From NCBI GenBank assembly GCA_003157595.1, contig PMKB01000195.1, positions 2,353-11,830 on the forward strand: a DNA stretch of 9,478 nucleotides, in the 5' to 3' direction. This stretch comes from Solirubrobacterales bacterium (GTDB taxonomy: Bacteria > Actinomycetota > Thermoleophilia > Solirubrobacterales > Solirubrobacteraceae). Below are positions 4,781 to 9,478 of this stretch, in pieces. The position numbers and the translations under genes were made by a program. The notes below the pieces were generated by a model. That model worked only from the letters and a program-made list of their open reading frames with translations. It did no database searches and was not told where the DNA came from. How positions within the stretch are numbered: position 1 is the stretch's first letter; every line of letters starts with the position of its first letter.

Positions 4781-7351
4781 GTGCCCGCGCCCGCGTTGTT
4801 CCTGATCGACGGCAACAGCCTCGTCTACCGCGCTTTCTTCGCACTGCCGGAGTCGATCGCGACCTCGACCGGCGAGCCGACGAACGCGATCTTCGGCTTC
4901 GCCTCGATGCTCGTGAAGTTGATCACCGAGTACGGCGCGACGCCGACGATCGTGGCGTGGGACGCCGGCACCTCCGGTCGCACCGAGGCCTACCCCGAGT
5001 ACAAGGCGCAGCGGCGCTCGCGGCCCGACATGCTGCGCGAGCAATGGCCGGCGTTCGAGCCGCTGGTAGAGGCATTCGGCTATCGCAACGCCCGCGTGGA
5101 AGGCTTCGAGGCCGACGACGTGCTTGCGACGATCGCGCAGCGTGCGATCGAGCAGGGGATCGCAGTCTCGATCGTGACCGGCGATCGCGACGCCTTCCAG
5201 TTGATCGACGAGCAAGGGCTTGTGACAGTGATGGCGACCGCGCGCGGGATCACCGAGACTAAGCTCTACGACCGGGCTGCCGTGATCGAGCGCTACGGCA
5301 TCGCGCCCGAGCAGATTCCCGACTTCTACGGGTTGAAGGGCGACACATCCGACAACATCCCGGGCGTCCCGGGAATCGGCGAGAAGACCGCCGCTGAGCT
5401 GTTGGCGACCTTCGGGACACTCGAGTCGCTGCTCGAGCGCACCGACGAGGTCAGCGGGGTCAAGCGCCGCGAGAACCTCGTCGCGCACCGCGCCGACGCG
5501 ATCGTTTCCAAGCAGCTCGCGACGATGCAGCGCGACCTGCCGCTCGAGCTCTCGCTCGCCGACGTGCTTGCCGCCGAGCCCGACCTCACCGCCCTGCGGG
5601 AGACCTTCCGTCGCTATGAGCTCCGCGACCCGCTGCGCCGGCTGGAGGAGGCTCTCGGGGGGGTGCCTGCGGCACCCCCCGCTGCGGCGGTCTCGGGGCC
5701 GGTTGGTGTGGTTCGAGAGGTCGCGCTCGCCCGTCTCGCCAGCATCGGTGGGGGGGAGGTGGCGGTCGCGGTGTGCCCACCGCTCATTCCCGAGGGCGCG
5801 CTGTTCGGCGACGGCGGTCCGTGGCGGTTCGGGGTGGCGACCGGGGAAGCCGAGGTGCTCGTGGGCGACTGTGGGGGGCCCGCGGAGCTGATCGCGGCGC
5901 TCGGCGACCGTGCCGTGGTCGCCCACGACGCCAAGGCGCTCGGGACTGTTCCGGCCGGCCTATCGTTCGACACGATGATCGCCGCCTACCTGCTCGACCC
6001 GGCGCGGCGCGGCTATCCGCTCGGTGAGCTGTGCGAGGACCGCGGGATCGACCCGGGACACACCGAGCGAGCGGCCTGGCAGGCGGCCGCCGTGGCGGCG
6101 CTCGCCGTCGCGCAGCGACCCGAGCTCGCGCAGCGCGGACTCACGTCTCTGTTCGACGAAGTCGAGCTCCCGCTGGTCGCTGTGCTGCGCGCGATGGAGG
6201 AGGCCGGGATCGCGCTCGACCTCGACCGCCTCGCTGCGATCACAGCCCGCGTGCAAGAGGAGGTGGCGCAGCTAGAGCACTCAATCCACGACGCTGCCGG
6301 CGAGGAGTTCCTGATCGGCTCGCCCCAGCAGCTCGGATCGATCCTGTTCGAGAAGCTGACGCTCTCGCGCAAGCGCCGCGGCAAGACCGGCTACTCGACC
6401 GACGCCCGCGTGCTTGCCGCGATTCGCGACGAGCACGAGATCGTGCCGATGGTCGAGCGCTGGCGGGAGCTGTCCACGCTCGTCAAGACCTATCTCGAGC
6501 CGCTGCCCGCGCTCGTCGATGAGCACTCGCGGCTGCACACGACCTTCGTCCAGACGGTCGCCGCGACCGGCCGGCTCTCGTCGGTCAATCCAAACCTGCA
6601 GAACGTCCCGATCCGCACCCCGCTCGGGCGCGAGATCCGTGGCTGTTTCGTCGCCGGCCCCGGCTGCGTCCTGCTCGCCGCCGACTATTCCCAGGTCGAG
6701 TTGCGCATCCTCGCGCAGCTCGCGCAGGAGCCGGTTCTGAAGGAGATCTTCCGTCGCGGCGAGGACGTCCACACCGCCACCGCCTGCCAGGTCTTCGGCG
6801 TCGACGCCGAGCAGCTCGATGCCGGCATGCGCTCGAAGGCGAAGATGGTGAACTACGGGATCGTCTACGGGCTGACGGATTTCGGCCTTGCCGATCGTCT
6901 GCAGATCCCTCGCGAGGAGGCGGCCGTCTTCATCGCCACATACTTCGAGCGCTTCCCGGCTGTGCGCGAGTTCATCGAGAAGACGATCGCGCAGGCGATC
7001 GAACAGGGCTACGTGACGACGCTACTCGGGCGCCGCCGCCAGATTCCCGAGCTGCGCGCGCGCAACCGCCAGCAGCATGCGCTCGGCGAGCGCTTGGCGG
7101 TCAACACCGTCATCCAGGGCACGGCGGCCGACATCATCAAGGTCGCGATGGTGCGCTGCCAGCGCGCCGTCGCCGAGCTGCGCTCCCGGCTGATCCTGCA
7201 GATCCACGACGAGCTGCTGTTCGAGGGGCCGCAGGAGGAGATGGACGGCCTGCGCAAGCTCGTCGAGGCGGAGATGGTCGGCGCGTGGGCGCTCGACCCG
7301 CCGCTGGCGGTCGACCTCGGCGTCGGCCCGAACTGGCTCGAGGCGAAATGA
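4781..7351 (+). CDS. polA: DNA polymerase I (5'-nuclease and polymerase; proofreading site lost)
   Basis: 856 residues, cytoplasmic repair and Okazaki-fragment polymerase. Residues 1 to about 290 form the 5'-3' flap nuclease with its metal-binding acids visible: Asp10, Asp61, Glu110, Asp112, Asp113, Asp135, Asp137, Asp188 and Asp191, plus the helix-hairpin-helix GVPGIGEKTA. After a linker, about 310-475 match the 3'-5' exonuclease fold, but the metal-binding DxE is replaced by VAVAVCPP and the later exonuclease motifs are also gone, so proofreading is very probably absent, as in Taq and mycobacterial Pol I. The polymerase domain has motif A DYSQVELR (Asp635), the O-helix with Arg684, Lys688, Tyr692 and Tyr696, and motif C QIHDELLFE (Asp810, Glu811). 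Tyr692 stands where E. coli has Phe762. The GTG start follows a promoter box directly and begins the conserved FLIDGNSLVYRAFF strand. Confidence 0.97.
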   Translation: MPAPALFLIDGNSLVYRAFFALPESIATSTGEPTNAIFGFASMLVKLITEYGATPTIVAWDAGTSGRTEAYPEYKAQRRSRPDMLREQWPAFEPLVEAFGYRNARVEGFEADDVLATIAQRAIEQGIAVSIVTGDRDAFQLIDEQGLVTVMATARGITETKLYDRAAVIERYGIAPEQIPDFYGLKGDTSDNIPGVPGIGEKTAAELLATFGTLESLLERTDEVSGVKRRENLVAHRADAIVSKQLATMQRDLPLELSLADVLAAEPDLTALRETFRRYELRDPLRRLEEALGGVPAAPPAAAVSGPVGVVREVALARLASIGGGEVAVAVCPPLIPEGALFGDGGPWRFGVATGEAEVLVGDCGGPAELIAALGDRAVVAHDAKALGTVPAGLSFDTMIAAYLLDPARRGYPLGELCEDRGIDPGHTERAAWQAAAVAALAVAQRPELAQRGLTSLFDEVELPLVAVLRAMEEAGIALDLDRLAAITARVQEEVAQLEHSIHDAAGEEFLIGSPQQLGSILFEKLTLSRKRRGKTGYSTDARVLAAIRDEHEIVPMVERWRELSTLVKTYLEPLPALVDEHSRLHTTFVQTVAATGRLSSVNPNLQNVPIRTPLGREIRGCFVAGPGCVLLAADYSQVELRILAQLAQEPVLKEIFRRGEDVHTATACQVFGVDAEQLDAGMRSKAKMVNYGIVYGLTDFGLADRLQIPREEAAVFIATYFERFPAVREFIEKTIAQAIEQGYVTTLLGRRRQIPELRARNRQQHALGERLAVNTVIQGTAADIIKVAMVRCQRAVAELRSRLILQIHDELLFEGPQEEMDGLRKLVEAEMVGAWALDPPLAVDLGVGPNWLEAK
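5658..5680. repeat. Perfect inverted repeat in the polA interdomain linker
   Basis: GGGGGGTGCC, a three-base TGC loop, then GGCACCCCCC: a perfect 10-base-pair stem inside the coding sequence. It encodes the small-residue linker (GGVPAAPPA, about residues 293-301) between the 5'-nuclease and the exonuclease-like domain, where protein constraint is low. In mRNA it would be a very stable hairpin. Confidence 0.8.
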
Positions 7352-7375
7352 CGATCGGGCGCGCGCCGGCGATCG
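7352..7375 (+). terminator. Possible polA terminator hairpin
   Basis: CGATCG at 7352-7357 pairs with CGATCG at 7370-7375, with additional GGC/GCC pairing inside after a two-base bulge. It begins one base after the polA stop and is followed shortly by TGTTGTTGG, a T-enriched but not uniform tract. This fits an imperfect intrinsic terminator between convergent genes, but it is GC-rich sequence where such pairing arises by chance. Confidence 0.25.
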
Positions 7376-7379
7376 TGCG

Positions 7380-7502
7380 GTGTTGTTGGCGCCTGCGGTC
7401 GTGATCGACAGTTTCGGCTTCGGCTACCAGGCGCTCGATGCGACGCGCATCGCCGGCGTGCCGGCGGCGGTCGCCGGCACCTGGCTGATCCTGCGGCACT
7501 GA
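7380..7502 (+). pseudogene. Possible C-terminal remnant of a small DMT/DUF606-type membrane transporter
   Basis: In this frame the 40 codons before the TGA at 7500-7502 encode two hydrophobic stretches, VLLAPAVVI and IAGVPAAVAGTWLIL, joined by DSFGFGYQALDATR and ending in Arg-His. The order 'hydrophobic helix, Asp-x-FG, polar turn with Arg, Gly-rich last helix' resembles the C-terminus of YdcZ/DUF606 and other small DMT-superfamily transporters, which normally need about 140 residues. Sequence further upstream in this frame is not membrane-like and polA ends at 7351, so nothing like a complete gene remains. The flavoprotein gene on the other strand reads through most of it. Because third positions of the two opposing frames face each other, codon bias cannot tell which frame was selected; the family match is from memory and tentative. 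Confidence 0.33.
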
Positions 7503-8599
7503 GCGAACTGCGGCGGGGCGATCGCCAGATAGTGCTGGAACGCCCAGCGGCCGATCATGGGTAGGCCCGCCGCGCGAACTGCCGCGCGCAGCGCGACGCT
7601 CGCCGTGGTCCGGCCGACGAGATGCTGGGCGGCCAGCATGCAGGCGTAGGTCCAGGCGTGCTGGGCGCTGAAGGCGCTGTAGCGCTCGAGTGCCTGCTGG
7701 CGGGTTGCTCGCCCGGCCAGCGTGTGGCGCAGTTCGCGGCCCAGTGCAAGCGCGAAGTAGAAGGCGGGACGGATACCCTCGGCCGTCAGCGGCAGGCAGT
7801 GCCCGGCAGAATCGCCGACGAAGAACACGCCGTCCTCGGTGGCGGCTCTCAGCTTGTGCGGGATCCAGTTCCCCTGGTAGCGGTCGGCGGGAACGTCGAG
7901 CCGCGCGGCCAGCTCGACGGTCGCCTCCTTGACGTGGTCGCGCGGCTCGAACGAACCGCAGCCGATTCGCAACTCGCCCGCGGCGGGGAAGCTCCAGCTG
8001 TAGCCGGCCCGGACGTAGCGGCGATCGATCCAGACCTCCAGGTCGTCCCCGGAGCCGTCGGCATGCACCTCGAGGCCCCGTGACAGGCGTGCGTGCGGCG
8101 GCTGGATCGCCGGCGCGTTGGAGAGCACGCGACGCCAGCCGAGCGCGTCGACGACCAGCGGCGCCCGCAGCTCCCCGCGGTCGGTGTGGACGACGTGCAC
8201 GGGACCCGTGTCGATGCCCGCGACGGTGGCGGTTTCGAACTTGCTCGACGGCGCCCCTTCATGCAGCAGGCCGCACAGTGAGCGGTAGTCGAACGTGGAG
8301 AAGGTGAACGGCAGGGGCCAGCGGACGGTGCTCGATGCGGTGTGCATCACGAGCTCGCCGAAGGTCTGGCGGATCGTTTGCCCCAGACCGAGCCGCACGA
8401 GCCAGTCCGTCGGCGCCGCGCAGGCCGAGGTCGAGCGTTCGCCGATCTCGTAGCGATCCAGCACCAGCACGTGCGCGCCGGTGTCCTCGAGCTCTCGCGC
8501 GAGCGTCAGTCCGGCGAAGCTGGCGCCACAGATCAGCACGTCACAATCGCGCGTGAGCGGCGTGCGCTGCGCGCCGCGCTTGGTGGCGCGGGTGGGCAT
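7424..8599 (-). CDS. Geranylgeranyl-reductase-like FAD-dependent oxidoreductase
   Basis: 391 residues. The N-terminal Rossmann strand VLICGASFAG (residues 21-30) binds the FAD ADP moiety, with the acidic strand end VLVLDR following. Cys60 in TSACAAPTDWL sits where archaeal geranylgeranyl reductases have their conserved KxCGG cysteine. Residues 200-215 fit the family motif YxWxFP-x7-GxG exactly, and FVGDSAGHCLPLTAEGI (260-275) is the second FAD motif. These enzymes reduce isoprenoid double bonds or modify other lipid-like substrates; related flavoproteins include hydroxylases and lycopene cyclases, so the substrate is unknown. A helical C-terminal region follows (about 283-365). The last 25 or so residues, from CRRISQ onward, are antisense to a possible transporter remnant and may be a run-on tail. 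A TATGAT box nine bases before the ATG supports this start and a leaderless mRNA. The gene is inverted between polA and rpsA. Confidence 0.82.
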   Translation of the reverse strand: MPTRATKRGAQRTPLTRDCDVLICGASFAGLTLARELEDTGAHVLVLDRYEIGERSTSACAAPTDWLVRLGLGQTIRQTFGELVMHTASSTVRWPLPFTFSTFDYRSLCGLLHEGAPSSKFETATVAGIDTGPVHVVHTDRGELRAPLVVDALGWRRVLSNAPAIQPPHARLSRGLEVHADGSGDDLEVWIDRRYVRAGYSWSFPAAGELRIGCGSFEPRDHVKEATVELAARLDVPADRYQGNWIPHKLRAATEDGVFFVGDSAGHCLPLTAEGIRPAFYFALALGRELRHTLAGRATRQQALERYSAFSAQHAWTYACMLAAQHLVGRTTASVALRAAVRAAGLPMIGRWAFQHYLAIAPPQFAQCRRISQVPATAAGTPAMRVASSAW

Positions 8600-8607
8600 C
8601 AGCGCCG

Positions 8608-8613
8608 ATCATA
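8608..8613 (-). promoter_or_regulatory. Predicted -10 box of leaderless promoter for the flavoprotein gene
   Basis: TATGAT on the minus strand, one mismatch from TATAAT and the best -10 match among the promoters here. It ends nine bases before the ATG at 8599, so the transcript should start at or within two bases of the start codon. No clear -35 box is seen. Confidence 0.55.
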
Positions 8614-8648
8614 CGCGTGTGGAGGACGGTCTGACTGCGGTGCTGCGC

Positions 8649-8654
8649 TACGCT
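8649..8654 (+). promoter_or_regulatory. Predicted -10 box of leaderless promoter for rpsA
   Basis: TACGCT fits TANNNT and lies with its last base nine bases before the GTG at 8663, matching the spacing of the other promoters. The match is weaker than the rest, and a ribosomal protein gene may well have additional upstream promoters, but the position decides for GTG 8663 over GTG 8672 or ATG 8675. Confidence 0.4.
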
Positions 8655-8662
8655 TTCGCGCG

Positions 8663-9478
8663 GTGAGCACCGTGATGGAGAACCCCACTGCCAAGATCGT
8701 CGAGGGCTCGGATGGGCTTCTGCTCGAGATCGATGGGCAGATAGTCCCGAACTACGACGCGACGATGCGCCCCTTCGAAGAGGGCGAGGTCGTCACGGGC
8801 CACGTCGTGCGAATCGACCACGACGAGGTGCTCGTCGACATCGGCTACAAGTCCGAAGGAGTCATCCCGGCCAACGAACTGTCGATCCGCAAGGCCGTCG
8901 ACCCGCACGACGAGGTCACGCTCGGCGAGGAGGTCGATGCGCTGGTCCTCACCAAGGAGGACCAGGACGGCCGCCTGATCATGTCCAAGAAGCGCGCGCG
9001 CTTCGAGAAGGCGTGGCGGCGGATCGAGGCGGCCGCGGAGTCGGGCGAGCCGGTCGAGGGGACGGTGATCGAGGTGGTCAAGGGTGGGTTGATCATCGAT
9101 CTCGGGGTGCGCGGCTTCCTGCCCGCCTCGCTGGTCGACATCCGCCGTGTGCCCAACCTCGACGAGTACATGGGCACGCAGATCGAGTGCAAGGTGATCG
9201 AGCTCAACCGCTCCCGCAACAACGTCGTGCTCTCGCGTCGCGCGGTCCTCGAGGAGGAGCGCAAGGAGGTCCGCCAGCAGATCCTCGACCGTCTCACCCC
9301 GGGCCTCGTCGTCGAGGGCCAGATCTCCAACATCGTTGACTTCGGCGCATTCGTCGACCTTGACGGGATCGACGGACTGATCCACATCTCCGAGCTTTCG
9401 TGGTCGCACGTCAACCATCCGAGCGAGGTCCTCGAGATCGGCGACACGGTCCAGGTCAAGGTGCTCGACATCGACCGC
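8663..9478 (+). CDS. rpsA: Small ribosomal subunit protein S1 (bS1), N-terminal part
   Basis: 272 codons are present; the gene runs past the window end. bS1 binds mRNA on the 30S subunit through repeated OB-fold S1 domains. Domain 1 is at about residues 40-110 (GHVVRIDHDEVLVDIGYKSEG, with LIMSKKRA near its end), domain 2 at about 128-197 (GTVIEVVKGGLIIDLGVRGFLP, ending NNVVLSRRAVLEEE), and domain 3 starts at about 213 (GQISNIVDFGAFVDLDGIDG, then LIHISELSWSHVNHPSEVL) and is cut off. The segment joining domains 2 and 3 (EEERKEVRQQILDRL) is a charged helix. The N-terminal tail before domain 1 is acidic and short. GTG 8663 is chosen because of the promoter box; GTG 8672 or ATG 8675 would only shorten this tail by three or four residues. 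The gene is divergent from the flavoprotein gene and downstream of polA, a common neighbour in actinobacteria. Confidence 0.96.
   Translation, partial: MSTVMENPTAKIVEGSDGLLLEIDGQIVPNYDATMRPFEEGEVVTGHVVRIDHDEVLVDIGYKSEGVIPANELSIRKAVDPHDEVTLGEEVDALVLTKEDQDGRLIMSKKRARFEKAWRRIEAAAESGEPVEGTVIEVVKGGLIIDLGVRGFLPASLVDIRRVPNLDEYMGTQIECKVIELNRSRNNVVLSRRAVLEEERKEVRQQILDRLTPGLVVEGQISNIVDFGAFVDLDGIDGLIHISELSWSHVNHPSEVLEIGDTVQVKVLDIDR

Noticed and set aside
4733..5926. Minus-strand extension of the SDR frame to about 698 codons through the polA region
   Set aside because: The extra N-terminal part is antisense to polA, has no recognisable domain, and the conserved SDR start MRVTVTGG follows a promoter box at 4732.
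8648..9418. Minus-strand 256-codon frame opposite rpsA
   Set aside because: Asp/Arg/Leu-rich antisense of S1 repeats; the plus strand is unmistakably bS1.
1..9478. Insertion sequence, prophage, CRISPR, tRNA or toxin-antitoxin content
   Set aside because: Read through for transposase-like frames, direct-repeat arrays, clover-leaf sequences and small paired genes; none found. The window is mostly core chromosome.

Overview
The window is a GC-rich actinobacterial chromosome segment, most consistent with class Thermoleophilia (Solirubrobacterales or Gaiellales relatives). The grounds are the very high third-position GC, an S1 protein and paired lipoprotein receptors that resemble those of that group as I remember them, a DNA polymerase I without proofreading residues, and start codons lying directly downstream of TANNNT boxes (leaderless transcripts). 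No taxonomic search was possible. It is mostly core chromosome; I see no insertion sequence, integrase, tRNA, rRNA or CRISPR array.

Layout, left to right: the last 19 codons of trpB, overlapping trpA by ATGA (tryptophan synthase beta and alpha); a 58-residue two-helix membrane protein behind its own leaderless promoter; two tandem, translationally coupled lipoprotein receptors of the branched-chain amino acid (LivK-like) binding-protein type, with no permease or ATPase in view; a convergent TIGR01777/YfcH-type SDR protein whose stop overlaps the second receptor by eight bases; polA, diverging from the SDR gene across a 48-base two-way promoter; a convergent geranylgeranyl-reductase-like flavoprotein gene whose 3' end is antisense to what looks like the remnant of a small membrane transporter; and the first 272 codons of rpsA, diverging from the flavoprotein gene across 63 bases.

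The genes fall into three groups. trpB-trpA finish tryptophan synthesis. The receptor pair is probably a solute-capture or sensing unit that works with transporter parts encoded elsewhere. polA and rpsA are replication/repair and translation genes, with the flavoprotein gene lying inverted between them. No complete new system is evident. The observations most worth following are the orphan receptor pair with a perfect 17-base palindrome at its predicted transcription start, the repeated leaderless promoter layout, the symmetric SDR/polA promoter, the strong hairpin and G tracts inside polA, and the probable gene remnant under the flavoprotein tail.
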